Assembly: GCA_022695795.1 (NCBI GenBank)
Contig: MU404055.1
Location: 248,001 to 312,000 of the forward strand
Direction of reading: 5' to 3'
DNA from: Biscogniauxia marginata
Taxonomy: Eukaryota > Ascomycota > Sordariomycetes > Xylariales > Xylariaceae
Length of the DNA stretch: 64,000 nt
Each line of letters opens with the position of its first letter. Position 1 is the first letter of the stretch. Below are positions 50,062-62,856 of this stretch, piece after piece. The notes beneath the pieces were generated by a model. The model was not told where the DNA came from, searched no databases, and saw only the letters and a program-made list of their open reading frames with translations. The translations under genes were made by a program, and so were the position numbers.

Positions 50062-53000
50062 GGTGGGAGTGACTTGAAGCAGTCTAACACTGATGGTCGT
50101 ATCTCTTAAAACGAATCGGTAAGCATTGGTGGATGAGTTATAGAAAAGCTCAGGTCAGGCTGCTGCTGATATTTCATAGACAAGAATGCTGTCGTACTCT
50201 CTTGCTGAGATAGGACGGGTACCGACAGAAATTTCTTGATGCTTACACGCCAGACCATGCGATATGGTCTACTTGGATAAGGGTTGGGGTCAGTGCTCTT
50301 TATACCTATTGGTACTAGAGATACCGAGCCACGTACCGCTGGTCTAGTGAATTTGGGATACCAAAGAGGGGTAAGATAGGAAGGGAAGAGGAGTGTCACC
50401 TCTATGGTACTCTGAGCTTGAAGTTGAATCTAGTAAGAAAGTGCTGTTGTCCGGTTGTTTTTTCCTTTGGGGACCGTACTTATACTCTTGCAGTATAGTC
50501 CAGTTCCCCACGTTAGACTAAGAGCTGCAGAGCCGCCTACACGCGACCCTATAGGCTCTTTTCTATATGCAAGCAAGCTTAATTACCAACCTAATGCTCA
50601 ACGAGTTGCCGCGACAGACTTCCGCTCCCTGTTCCCCGCACTTTTGCCCATGGAGTTGGCTCCAGATGCCACCACACGTGTGCTCGGAAATAGAGTACGG
50701 TAGATACATGATATTTCATTGACATCTCGGTTCTCGCGTGATTGGTTTGGTTTATTCACAATTGACATCACCGTACAGTGGTGGACCCTGTCAAGTCGCC
50801 TATCATCACGAGAAATTATCTAGAGCTTATTGGCGCGAGTTTCCCTGCACTAGATGAAACCCCAACATAGGGAAACTCAACCAAAAGTTTAGTATAAAGT
50901 ATGCTTTCAAGTAGGCATGTTCCCGCGTATAGTCACTAAGCCGTTGAAAAATTCGCAGTAGACTATGTAGCTGAGAGAAGAAGAGAGGAGGTTCATATAA
51001 TTGGCAAGTTACGTCCAGTGGGAAATTGTAAGTAACAGGGAAGAATTCAATCACAACCGTTGAATGTTCGAAAGCGACGAAGCACTTATAAATTACGAGC
51101 CCCACAATAACATTGGTTCCGTCCCATGTCTGCATGTGAAGTTAACCCTAGCTCCAGGCCTTCCAGAGAGGAACTTTTTTGTTGTTGTCGATTTTTCCTA
51201 TGTATGCATATGTATGCAGTGTACATCCCTGAGCCCGAGTCTACCAGAATGGACTGATCGATGCACTAAACGTCATGCTCTTACTAAGATATTTTTGTAA
51301 AGTTCGTCCCTTTGGAACGACACGTATCTCCCAACTATCAAGCTCCACAGTCGCTACAATTAATGATAATGCCGCAAGAGCTTACACTAGTTGTGTTAAT
51401 ACGAAGTTATTGGAACCGACTCCTTAACACATTGACAGATGCTGCGCTGTGGATATACAAGGACCTAATATTGATGCTGGTTCACCAAGCAAGCTTACAA
51501 GTAATGCTAGTTTCCGTATCTTAATATGGACCCAAGTTCGGCAAAGGTACGGCCCATCCTCATCGGTGATTGAAAGGCAATGAAGCTAAGCCGTCATTGG
51601 ATTCGGGAAGTACAGACGGGATTTCCCAACGAGCAAATATCGATCAGTCATCTCCGAGATCAACGCACATTGTACATACCTTCCTTATCCACTATGCACC
51701 TCTCCAGGATTCCCCAAATGACCCCGAATATATTGTGGTCCATCTCTGTAGGTGGAAAGTGTCCTTCTGCCCCTTTCAACTTTACACTAATCCCCTTATT
51801 CCCACTTCGCACCCACCCCTGGCAACCAAAAAAAGGGTTCGCAATCCCACTTTTCCCCCAATTCCATAAACCCACCATCCCCCCTCCCTTTCAAACAGTC
51901 GCTCACTTTCCCTCCAGTTCTCTAGTTCTATAGACTCCGTAAAGCCATCACATGCTTATATTCTATAAGTTACCTCACAGGCTCTCTCAAAGGTCTTGAT
52001 TTTCTAAGAAACATTGACTGTTGGATACAAAACATTAGGCACTGTATACCTGAACGAAGGTTCATTAGAATAGTACAGCACTATATCACATAGCAACAGA
52101 CCGCCTCGAAGATAAGAAATCATGTCTCCAACGTTTGATGCTGGATGCAAGATATAACGCCCGTTTATCAGAGTGATTCACTAATAAAAAAACCAGTATA
52201 GAATATGTATGGGTTGTGGAACTGAACAGAGACACGAGAGTTGGTGGTCATATAGACAAGATGGCTCAAATCGTGTTATTTCAGCCTGTCTCCGATAAAT
52301 AGCCCTATCTTCAATTGAAGGTCTTATATGGTGTAGGCTTTATCAAATGAAAAAGACACAAAAAGTCTTATACACTGTAGAAGCAGGACTGCACAGTTAC
52401 AACTCAAAGTTAAATCGAGCTCTTCTAGGAAATGTTCCCAGTTTAAGGTTTATGAGCATGCAATGCACATGACTATCATAGCAACCATTTTATTATTTCG
52501 ATTAAATTTTAAAATAGATATGTGAACGATATGTCCGTCGCAGTGTCTTCAATCAACTCGAATAAGTACACGGTCTCCTTAGAAAATAAGGGTTATTCGT
52601 TTAACTAGCTGTTAAATTTTAGTAAAAAATAAAAAATAAACATAAGCTAATTAAGCCACCCATACTTAGTGTGTATAGTAACATGTCTCGTTTTATATCT
52701 AGTACGTACTGGCTTTCTTTTTTATCTTAGGTACCTACTTACCTAGGTACAAACTCAAGATTAAGAGATAAAGTTTAACACCAGGCCATACACATACGGA
52801 GTAACGAAGCTACGATATAGAACAGGGTGTGTTACGGCACTAGTTATGTAGATAATCTCTCACAGCTTATAAGTAGTTTAATCCCTTTAAGGCTTGCCTC
52901 TTCGAGATCTTTCTAAATAATCAGCTCTCCAATGTAGTTTCTCTCCCTGAAATTGGTAGCATCTCTCCCGATACCCCCACAAATCAGTAATTTCATTTAA

Positions 53001-54589
53001 CCTTAAGACAGCGAGAAAAGCTTTGGAGATAGCTCAACAGTAGTATTTGGATTCTTCAACCTTAATCTGGCGGCTCTCTGCTCATTCTCACGAGCACCCG
53101 AGTTCCGTCGGTTACGAAAGTCTTAGGTCTTTAAATCCCAAGACAAATATCCCGCATATATATATCAAATAAGTCGTTGTTTGAGTAGTACCTTGTTTTA
53201 ATTTAATATTTATAGTTTGTTTCGTTTCTTGGGTAGATTTACGCCTAGTTATCAGAAGGAATTACAAATGTTCTAATGTTTATTAGACTTTATAGATGGC
53301 ATTTTTTGCTGTTATATTGTTGATAGTCTTGGGTCTTGTTAAAAGACTAGGTCTGTAGTTGTCACGGGACGCTGGATTAGCGCACCTATCCGAAATGGAT
53401 TCGGATATTAACTACATATATTCAGATGAGGAAAAACATAAGCAGGAAAGGATGGGTCGGCGAAAGACGACTCGTAGCCATATATAAATAGTGGGGTGAA
53501 CGTACGGAGTCCCTGTCCGCTTCCTCTCAATCGAAGCCGTTATGTCAAGGCTAAGGGACAAAATTGTCTCTCATATTGATTGGCCAATCTCTGGCAGCGT
53601 CTGCGGTTGGCTGTATATGCCTTGTCCCATACGTTCTCAGATACCATTGGAACTACGACTATGCGCGATGAGGAGGTATTCGTCGTCACCGTCATTTCCC
53701 TCAGGGGAAGACAAGACGTTTCCAGGTCTGCCGAGAAGTGATTTAGAGCCTCGGCCGCATTTTCGAGGACTGGGATCTATGATTGTTCAGATATATTTTC
53801 TTCTGGCTTGTTATCTAGATCTGACCCTACCACTGTCGCGGTATCAGTCGACGGGCTTGCCAGAAGACTGTCGTCAATAGTTCAAGCTGCAGAGTTCGTC
53901 GTTGAAGCGAATTCTCAATCCCGTCTTTCAACTCCGGAACGCCTGCAATGTGTACCGAGTGGTTTTTTTTTTTTTTTCAATTCACGGATGTCTTTCTATT
54001 AACAAATGACTTGAATGAATCTTCAAGACTCTTCTTGCCTCCCTAAGAGCCTCGGGGTCTTTTGCATTTTCCCCTGCCGAGGAAACGATAGATAATCCAT
54101 GAATCTAGCAGATGCAGGTTCTCGGGATGAGATCCCAAATATGAAATGAGAAAAGAGTGTGCCGCAAAGAGCGATGGAAGGTAGCGAAGGAGTCGATGCG
54201 GGTCACGTGCAGGCCCTAGGGCGTCATTCAGCCAAGTAAAGGGGGAGGGGGGCGTTTCTCCTGATAGTTTGCTTGTTGACATGCTATCCATCCCACCTTT
54301 CCTCGGACACATAGCCGCTGTTAGGGTCTATTCGATTTTCTAACGAGGATGCCAATCGGATTTTGTAAGGTTAGGGGTTACTCACATGTACTGCCTAGAT
54401 GGAACTGTATGGGGCTTTGATACAACAACAGTCCCTGAAAAGGTGTAGGTCCTGTGATAGATCAGAAAATAGAATTGTAATTAAATAAAAACCTAATAAG
54501 TAGGTATCTTTACCTCCTCAAGCCTTCCCCCCGAGACATCGTCTTCCCTATCAAGTCATATTGAACTACCACTTACCAGATAAACCACC
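50062..54589. other. 4.5-kb AT-rich gene-poor region
   Basis: No gene is convincingly supported. There are short frames on both strands, including a 112-codon plus frame at 53542-53880 and an 89-codon minus frame at 54043-54312 without recognised domains. It contains the P450 promoter, a TAGGTACCTA/TACCTAGGTA pair at 52728-52749 and a T run at about 53961-53976. No transposase or reverse transcriptase motifs were seen. Confidence 0.45.
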
Positions 54590-55468
54590 ATGATGATGAA
54601 CAGCACCCAGCTCGATGGTATTGCCCTCATCGTAGGGGTAAGAAAGTGAATTATATCATAGTCGCCTATGAGAGTCGCTGACACGTTGCAGTACATTCTT
54701 GATGATGAACGCCGAAGATGACAAGTCGGTCCAGGATGTGGTAGACTTTTTGGTCAAGAAACTTGGTCGTCTCGACTACGCCGTCAATGCCGCTAGAATA
54801 AGTGATACCTCATCTTGAGGCGGCCCTGGCGAATCTAATACTTCCTCCCCTCTGTAAAGGTCGCTAACAGCGTTAACGCACTCATCGCTAAGATCGACGT
54901 GGATAATTATGACTGCACCATGCACATCAACGCCCGTGGTATTCTGGTCTATGTGCGTGCGCAGATGGCGGCGATTCGCAAGCAGGACCCCAAGATATGG
55001 AGCAGCAGAGACGGCACACACGACATTGGGCGCGGAGTCATTACCTATCAACCTTGCATCGGCCAACTCATTCGTCGGCCTTCCCGGTAAGGATTGCTGA
55101 CACCATTTCGAAGCACGTATTCATGGGAATCACCAAAATGGCAGGTGAATTGTTCAAGCCCGATCCGAGCGTGGAACTTGCCAGAAGTGGTAACTGATGC
55201 TCGCTAGGCCTCGATGACTCTGCGGAGAGTATTCTATTTAACGCCCTGTGCCTAATCATGGGTGCGCACGCCGTCGCTAGACAAAGGGCTGAAGAAGAAC
55301 CCCGAGGTCCAAGGCATAATCTCAGCCGTCGTTCCCATAAAACGGGCAGCTGAGTGCGAGGAAGTGTCTGACCCCATTGCTTTCTTGTGCAGCCCAGCTG
55401 CGAGTTACATCAATGGCGCCAGCCTGCTCATCGACACTGCTATGACTACCACAGTGTGTCCATTTTGA
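54590..55468 (+). pseudogene. Short-chain dehydrogenase/reductase (SDR), disrupted
   Basis: Fragments of a classical SDR appear in order: LDGIALIVG with the expected Gly loop missing, DVVDFLVKKLGRLDYAVNAA, INLASANSFVGLPG, TISKHVFMGITKMA, and a C-terminal part (VPIKRAAECEEVSDPIAFLC, then SPAASYINGASLLID). They lie in different frames with stops between. Just before TISK, the base order suggests a one-base insertion that destroys the Tyr of the YxxxK catalytic motif. The cofactor loop TGxxxGIG is deleted. The gene was probably a functional NAD(P)-dependent oxidoreductase once. Introns could explain part but not all of the breaks. Confidence 0.7.
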
Positions 55469-56101
55469 TAGGATGAGCTGGAAATCAATAGCGTGGTGCG
55501 TATTTAGAGATGCCGGCTTTCTCGTCTCTCTCTATAGATACTCTACCCAGTAACGTCTTTCTTCGGCTGTCAGTATCTCCTTGCCTTAATGCAAAGAACA
55601 AGGCAAACAAGAGCGCTTAATTGAGAGTGTACTGATATTTTCTAGTGCCTTTATGGAGAGATAGGGGCACCGGGGTATTACAAGTTTACTTAGGTCCTTT
55701 ATTATGTGTATCACGATGCCTTCTAGCTTGGGTAGGGGAATCAACGTTGTTGCGCGAAGAGCTAGACTAGCTATCTTTGATAGCAATCTTTTATATACGA
55801 AACACTCTGCTCGTTCTCGATTTCGCCTTGCACCCGTAGATCATCCCGTCACCCTACCTAGCTCCTGATAATGTGTATACGTACATGCGATGTTCCATTT
55901 TTGATGAGGTTCACAAAACACAGAGAATTAGGCGAGAACTTCAAATCGATTCCTCTTTTTGATTATTGTGAGATCAATAGCCCCTCTTTGATAATATTGA
56001 CTGAGGTTTAAACATTGTCGAAAACATAAGATACTTCAGAGCAGTAAGTAGCAGTATTGTACGCATCCCTCCTCTTCCCCCCTCTTTAGCCCCTTTCCTT
56101 C
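55469..56101. other. Convergent spacer
   Basis: 633 bp between the SDR relic and the stop of the MpaB-like gene. No gene is supported. Confidence 0.5.
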
Positions 56102-57583
56102 TCAAGGACTCTTTAGCACAGCCATCGGGCATCCCCCCTGCATCGCCCGTCTCTCCCGCAGCTGAGCCCTGATCTTCTCCATCTCCGCCTCGCCTTTCCC
56201 CTTCAGGGGCTCCGGTCCGATTTCCGCGATGCGGTAGCCGTCGGGATGGTACTCTGCTCCGTGGTCCCCGGGGAGTATGCCGCCCCACATGCGCGTCCGC
56301 GCCGCCTCGAACCCCCACCGCGACCACGGCGTCGGCCTCACGTACCACGGGTGCGCGACGTACTGCGCCGCGTAGTACTTCCCCGTCCGCGGGTCCGCGT
56401 CCTCCTCGAAGAACCTCGACCGCAGCCACGCGGGCCGCGGCAGGTGCGTGTACCTCACGGCCCACCGGCGGAGCGCCAGGAGCGCGCCCATGGTCACTCG
56501 GTGGATTTCGGAGGGCTCGGCAATCCTGTGTTTGGCGGTTAGTCTCCGTGGGGAAAATATCTGTTTGTACAAATGTTAGGTATATATGATATTTCAGACT
56601 CACCGCGACGCCGTCCGTAGGCGTGTTTCCATGAGCACGCTCATGAGCTTCATTACGAAGTCGCGCCATGCAAGCGGTGTGTTGAACAGGAGGACATTCA
56701 GTGTCCCTCGCGCAACCTTCTCATTCGAGTCCGCCGGCACCATGGCGTTCTCCTCGTACGCGACGCTCCACCTGTCGACGGCCTCGAGCCAGCCGAGCCC
56801 ATCGTTGTAAGGGCCCATGTACGGCTCAAGGCGGTCGTAGGGGATTTCCATGGCCTCGCCGACGTCGCGCCAGTAGGTACCTAGCGAGCAGCGCTCGAGG
56901 TCGGTGAGTCGCCGCCAGTCGTGGCGGTCGGTCCAGCGTGCCGGCTCCAGCGCGAACAGGCTGAGCGTGTACAGCATGTCCTCGTCCGTGATCTTGCCGG
57001 CCTTGCGGTACCGGTCGTGGAGGTAGTTCACCCGCGCTAAGCTGTCCATCTTGCGGGCCGAGTCTGGGCCGTTGAGCACGAACTCGGCCACCAGGACGCC
57101 CGTGTCAGTCGCCCTCTTGGAGGCCGTCGTATCGCTCGCGAGCTGGCCCGTTGCCAAGAGGAGTTTCGAGATTGTGGGTATTCCATATGTCTAAATAACC
57201 GGAAAAAAGAAAAGCATCGCATTAAGTCAGTGGTTTATATCAACAGACTCGCTTTCTCACCTTTATTAGTAGTAACAGATATTTAAGCTTAAGGGCGGGG
57301 GGGGGATCTTTGAGAATGAGGAGTGAGAATAGCCTACCTTGAAGAGAGCAAAGAAAACTGACACGGAGAAGAGACTGGGGAACTCGAGCTCGGTCATGTC
57401 TCGAAGAATCACCCATGCATCTTCTATCTTCATGTTACACAGCGACTCTCTATCGCACGAGCCATATTTACGCTTGAAATCTCGTATCCAACCGTCCCGT
57501 CGCCGATACCTCAATCTGCGCACGAGGAGGAGATACGCGATTACGCCACCGGGGATGAAGACACGAGGGTTGCTCCAATCCAT
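56102..57583 (-). CDS. ER-bound oxygenase, MpaB/DUF2236 family
   Basis: Three exons: 57583-57338, 57190-56604 and 56525-56102, in frame, 418 aa. A hydrophobic N-terminal anchor (FIPGGVIAYLLLV) is followed by basic residues, as in the ER-anchored fungal members. The core DUF2236 region includes DTGVLVAEFVLNGPDSARK, the conserved basic/His segment RVNYLHDRYRKAGKI, and a Trp/Tyr-rich part with GTYWRDVGEAM. The related MpaB' in mycophenolic acid biosynthesis oxidatively cleaves a farnesyl side chain; other relatives are bacterial rubber oxygenases with heme. The function here is unknown. High third-position GC distinguishes the gene from the AT-rich DNA on its left. An SDR relic is next to it on the other strand, which could be leftover of a small gene cluster. 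A fourth exon downstream was not needed. Confidence 0.82.
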
Positions 57584-59526
57584 GGTGAGATAATTAGATT
57601 AACTTGAGTGGTTTAACGATGTGCCAGCTTAGAAAAAGTTACAATATTATCCCGAAGAAAGTAAAACAAGGGAGTCACCGTCAGCTTATGTGAGAGAAAA
57701 GGGCGAGCTGGTGTATCAGTAACTCTTAAGTGAGCAGGTGATGTCGCTGTATATACCTTAGGTATGTATGTTGGGTAGAAAACCCCTAACCTAGCGCAGT
57801 AATTTTTCTTGACGTTATCTGGTTCTCTAATGAATTATGCACTCTCACTCGGAGCGATGATTGGGCCCCCCCTATTGAATCAGATGAGATCGTTGCTCTT
57901 TTAGGGCGAAGATCGGTGCTCCTGCATGGAATACCCCTCCGCTAACGGTGCCGAGGTTTCTGCAAGTACGGCGACCGAGGCATATTTCCTCGTGCTTGGA
58001 AAACACATTCATTGGCTAGGAAGGGCGAACATGTCTGAAGCATGCATTTGACTAACCTATAATTTACTGTTCTTGAAGATATGAGTTGAGCAACGGAGCG
58101 CCGGAGGTCTTGTACTGTGGGGTAGAATTCCGGCGCACTCGGGTGGAGGTTCGGCCCCGCCACCGAACGTGAGGAGGAAGAAAAAGTATCCATAGCCCCT
58201 TATTTTTTGTTAATATCCCTTTGGAGGGTATTTTGGGGGCAAGTTGCAGGCCATCTGACTTGAAGTTAATACACAGGTCTGGTGTGAATCCACGAATGAA
58301 AATTCGTGTCGACCTTCTCACCGTTTAAGCTTTCGAAGGATAGCTGACTCTCGATGGATAGTCGTGAAGTTAAGAGCCTATCTTGTAGATTAGAGTAAGC
58401 ACTTTAAATCCTGATATGATTCTTGCCGTCGTGCGATCCCCAGTGATCAGTGAATATTTTTAGATCTTATAACTTCGACCCTGGGAAGTGCCTGCAAGAG
58501 CTCATATATTATATCGTCGGAATCTGGGGTATATAGCTATTGGTCAATATGGTATGGGTTAGCTACTATCTACTGTCAGGCCGTCAACTGGTTGAAGGCC
58601 TGTCCCACTCGCCTTTGCCAGCTGAATTGTTATATTGCCATGGTTGACTTCAGTCCTTTCTAGGAAAAGGAGACTCTTTACTCTTCAGGTGGGGGCTTTT
58701 CTTTCTCACGTGTAGTCATAGCTGGTGGCTGGCGGTTAGCCACTTAACGGCCTGGCAATAGTTGGTCGGTGTCATTTTTCTGTATTTATGTGGACATGAG
58801 GATGCTTTGAGTTGCCAAACTGGAGGTCTTGGAAGTAAGTAGTATGTGTATACAGAGTAGGTGTATTGTGTTTCAAAAGGTAGTGCTTTCTTTGGACAAT
58901 TGAAGTATGCTTTGGCCTGCGTGCATGCATGTATGAATGGCCACGGATTGGTTAATCAACTCTAGCTGTGCACTGAGGATGATTTGTGAAACAGAAATGC
59001 GAACAAAGCGTGTAGCAAGGAGAAGCAACAAAACGACGTTTTATCCAGAATAGCACACCACCTTAGCCACAAAGTTTACCTAGCAGTCCGGCTAAATACA
59101 GGTAACATGTGGTTTATTTGCTGGTTCTTAGTGGTTGGATGAGCTAAATCTTTGCGTTTTCTGCAAGGTACGTGGCCAATACCGTAATGACGAAATTTAG
59201 AGCGGGAACCTTAAGGCGCTGTGGCACTTCGGATTTACCGGGGAAGATACGTATCCGAGAAATTCCCGTCCCTGTTCAGTGTGGATCCCTTCATGCTCCA
59301 CTTTTCCGCCATCTCCCGAGAAATTTGTTAATCGCAACTATTTTTACTGAGGACGGCTTCTTTTCCTCACTTCTTTCTACAATTTCTAAAAGCCTCAACC
59401 CTTAGAAACCACCGACGAAGGCATCCCCAGGCCTCATCGACCATCGCAAACTACCTGTGAACGACTAATCTCGTCGTCTACCTCCCCACTCAATCTTTTG
59501 TTTTAGATTCCCCTCTAGTATTTACA
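57584..59526. other. Divergent intergenic region, no gene supported
   Basis: About 1.9 kb between the MpaB-like start and the phosphate carrier start, so it contains both promoters. No open frame has domain content. Confidence 0.5.
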
Positions 59527-60751
59527 ATGTCTTCCGCTACCGAGAAGGTCGATGCCCTCGCTCGGCAGGCCGTTGCCAACACTCCCGAGAAGCTAAGCGG
59601 CTTCGCTCTCTACTCCAGATTCGCCCTTGCCGGTGCTATCTGCTGTTCCATCACACACGGTTCCCTCACCCCAGTCGATGTGTACGTTACGCCATTTGTG
59701 TGAAGCACTTTTCCTTTTGCGCCCAATCTTCCCCGCGACCGCTTCATGAGCGATTGTGGGACCGGATTGGATTCGCACCGATTGTGCGCCTGCTCAATTG
59801 GCTAATGCGCTTTGTACAGTGTCAAGACCAGAATCCAGCTCGATCCTGCTACATATAACCGTGGCATGATCACTGCTTTTCGCCAGGTCATCTCGAACGA
59901 AGGTGCCGGTGCCCTTTTGACTGGTGTTGGCCCTACCTTCGCCGGTTACTTCCTCCAGGGCGCTTTCAAATTCGGTGGATACGAGTTCTTCAAGCAGCAG
60001 TCCATTAACCTGCTCGGCCTTGAGAATGCCACCAACTATCGCACTGGAGTCTACCTGGCTTCGTCTGCCGCTGCCGAGTTCTTTGCCGATATCGCTCTCT
60101 GCCCTCTCGAGGCTACTCGTATCCGTCTCGTCTCTGAGCCTACCTATGCCAGTGGTCTCGTCGGTGGCTTTAGCAAGATGCTGAAGCAAGAAGGTGTTGG
60201 TGCCTTCTACGCCGGTTTCGGTCCTATTCTCTTTAAGCAGTAAGTATTCCTAGCCTCCTAGCGAAAAGGTTAGGTAGCCTAGTTCAGCAGGACTCACCTC
60301 GAGATAGGGTTCCATACACCATGGCCAAGTTCGTCGTCTACGAGAAGGTCGCCGAAGCTATCTACCGCAAGTTCCCCAAGAAGGACATGTCCGACGGTCT
60401 CCAGACTACCGTCAATTTGGGATCTGGTTTGATAGCTGGTTTCGCCGCTGCTATCGTCTCGCAACCTGCCGACACCATGCTGTCTAAGATCAACAAGACC
60501 AAGGGCCTGCCTGGTGAGAGCACCACCAGCCGTCTAGTTAAGATTGCCAAGGAGCTCGGTCTACGGGGATCCTACACTGGTATCGGTGCCCGTCTGTTCA
60601 TGGTAGGCACTTTGACCGCTGGCCAGTTCGCGATCTATGGCGAGTACGTATTTAAACCCCATCCTATGTACGAGAAAGGGTGATTTCTAACTAGCCGGGC
60701 AGCATAAAAAAGGCATTGAACGCCACGGGCGGTATTGAATTGGGGAAATAA
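59527..60751 (+). CDS. mir1: Mitochondrial phosphate carrier (MIR1/PiC)
   Basis: Four exons: 59527-59681, 59820-60239, 60308-60643 and 60703-60751, in frame, 319 aa. The carrier has three tandem repeats, each with the Px[DE]xx[KR] motif: TPVDVVKTR in the first, CPLEATRIR in the second and QPADTMLSK in the third. The GSLTPVDV start of the first and the [17 protein letters not shown] segment between repeats 2 and 3 are characteristic of the phosphate carrier. It imports phosphate with a proton across the inner membrane for ATP synthase, so it pairs functionally with the beta subunit at 13.6-15.6 kb. No cleavable presequence is evident. The short last exon (49 bp, 16 codons) encodes the C-terminal tail. 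Identity is near certain. Confidence 0.96.
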
Positions 60752-61528
60752 ACGAGTTTCGGGGGATGAAACGATGATAGTGGTGGTCACGAAGGTCATA
60801 ATACTCTGAAAATAGGCGACACCTTCTATGTGTACCAAGCGCCTGGCTTGATCATTTGAGAGGGCATAGTTGTTAAATATGGCGGTTGAATGTGGATCAC
60901 CTCAGCATAACTTCCCAGCAAGGCTGTCTTGCTTCTGTTTGGCATATAGACTGGGCGGTATCGGACTGGATTTGCAGGCTTCTTGTAGATGTCATTTGCT
61001 AAGGGGCCCAGGAGACATTGGGAATGTCTCCTGATCCCCGTGGATCTGTCTGCTATAGAGATGGATAGACTAGACGAACGACTAGAAGCAGAAGACGCGG
61101 ACGAAGGTTGTATAATAGACTCGGTAAAGACATTTGAACGCTACTCTACTTTGACTCGGTGGAAGTTCGGAATTGCCTGTTAGGTGCTTCAGTTTAGGAA
61201 CAAGTGCTACGTCAGAAAGATGATTAACGTGACTCCAGCTACGTTACACATGTTCATGTCGACCCTACCCTTATATCTGGGGTCCCCTGCTGGCTTCACA
61301 TGCTCCAGGGATCAGTTGGATCGGACCACAACTAGCCTGGCCAAGTATCTATATGTACTCATGAGATTGGAGCTCTATAAAGAGGGTAATACTCTAACAG
61401 AAAATATATCTATATACAGAATAACTCATGACAGCTTACTTCGTGAACCTCATATCCGCGTCTTTGCTCTCCTCAAACCAGCACTGGTGTCGAGACTAGA
61501 CCGGAAAGTCGCCCAAAACAGTCCATGC
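60752..61528. other. Convergent spacer
   Basis: 777 bp between the phosphate carrier and the deuterolysin stop codon. A 122-codon frame at 61184-61552 has no recognised content. Nothing else is seen. Confidence 0.5.
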
Positions 61529-62856
61529 TTAACAGTTGGCATAGATGGCTAGGACAAGGTATTAGCAATCAAGAACAAGAAGGTGCTCTTTTACATTTTC
61601 CTTTTTTTCATTTCTTTTTTCAGGGGGACACTTACATTGCGCGAAGAGGGTGTAGGTGTCAGCGTGATTCAGGTTCTGCTGGGCACTCAGGGACTGGACG
61701 AATTCGTAGCCGTAGCCGTTGTAGTCATCGGTGCCCGCGACCGAGTTCAAGTGGGTGGTCTCGTGCAGGGCGGTCGTCTGCTGGTCCTGATCGTGGCAGA
61801 CGGAGCTCGTGGGGCTCAGGGCCGAGAAGAAAAGCGGGCAGTTAACCATGTAGTCCTGGGACGGCAGGGTGTACGCGAGCACGCCGTTGCTGCAGGCGCC
61901 GTAGACGTCGGAGCAGTAATAAGCGGCGCCGCTGGTGGTGCTGCCGCACTCGCTGGCAACGTTGTTGAAGACTTCGACGACGGTGTTCCTCGTGCTCGAG
62001 TCGGTGTTCTTGAAATATCTAGGGGAGGGGGGTTCAAGTCAGTTACCACCGCTCAAGACTCCAGTAATCCCTGATCTGCATCTCCATGCCGGACTCTCTA
62101 GAGGAGCAGGACTAGAAGGAGGCATGATTTTGCCATACGATGGGACTTACTCTGCTAGCTTGTCGTCATCCGATTGAGCCACCGAGGCAGCCTCCTCGGC
62201 AAGGCTCGCGCAACGATCAATTGCATTACTGGTCTGAGTAAGCTCGGTGCCAGTGCAATCATCCTGGACTTCTTGTCGCTTGGCGTGGAAGGTAGTGTAG
62301 ACCTTGGCGGCCTCGACACCATCAATCTTGGCGGACATGAGGTTGGTCGAGAAGGGGACCACACCGGTGATCTTGGTCGAATTTCCCACGGCGTAGCTCA
62401 GAGCACCCTCTGAAAAGATATCGAACGCACCACCGACACTAAGGTCGTGTAGCTCGCCAATGTCGAAGTTGGCCTCCACGGTCTGTCCAGCGGGAATCGT
62501 CTGGAAAGCCTGTTCGCTAAGGTGGGCGGTACTGACACGGAGACGAGCACCGCTGAAAGCGACCTTGGACTCTGCGATGAACTATGTCAGCAGAGTGTAC
62601 AACGATAGGGGTGGTCCAGCCATGACGACTTACGGCCTTGGTAGACCTTGACCTTTTCGACAGGAGCACTGTCCAAGAAGGTACCAGTCTTGAACACCTT
62701 CAGACTAGACGAGCCGGTGTTGGTAATGCTAGCTTTGACACCGGTATTTCCGATCATCTCGAGTTTGATGTCAAGCGGTGTTTCACGTTTGTTCAGGCTG
62801 ACAGAGGCAGCGCTAGCCACCGTGGCAAGGAGAGAGACACCGGCGAGGAACTTCAT
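61529..62856 (-). CDS. Deuterolysin, secreted zinc metallopeptidase (M35)
   Basis: Four exons: 62856-62634, 62571-62151, 62018-61636 and a terminal 20-nt exon 61548-61529, 348 aa. Residues 1-16 (MKFLAGVSLLATVASA) are a signal peptide. A propeptide of about 150 residues follows, and a dibasic KR site (residues about 178-180) precedes the mature enzyme. The catalytic aspzincin motif HETTH is at about H300-H304, and the GTDDYNGYG motif with the third ligand Asp312 or Asp313 follows. Several Cys pairs fit the known disulfides. The last exon is found because the family ends in SIYANC, which the TAG|CC junction gives. The enzyme is an acid-tolerant neutral protease, often induced in protein-rich medium. 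Secreted; likely used in nutrient acquisition. Confidence 0.92.

Noticed and set aside
53542..53880. 112-codon plus frame with no domain
   Set aside because: No recognisable fold, no splice model and AT-rich surroundings; chance frame more likely.
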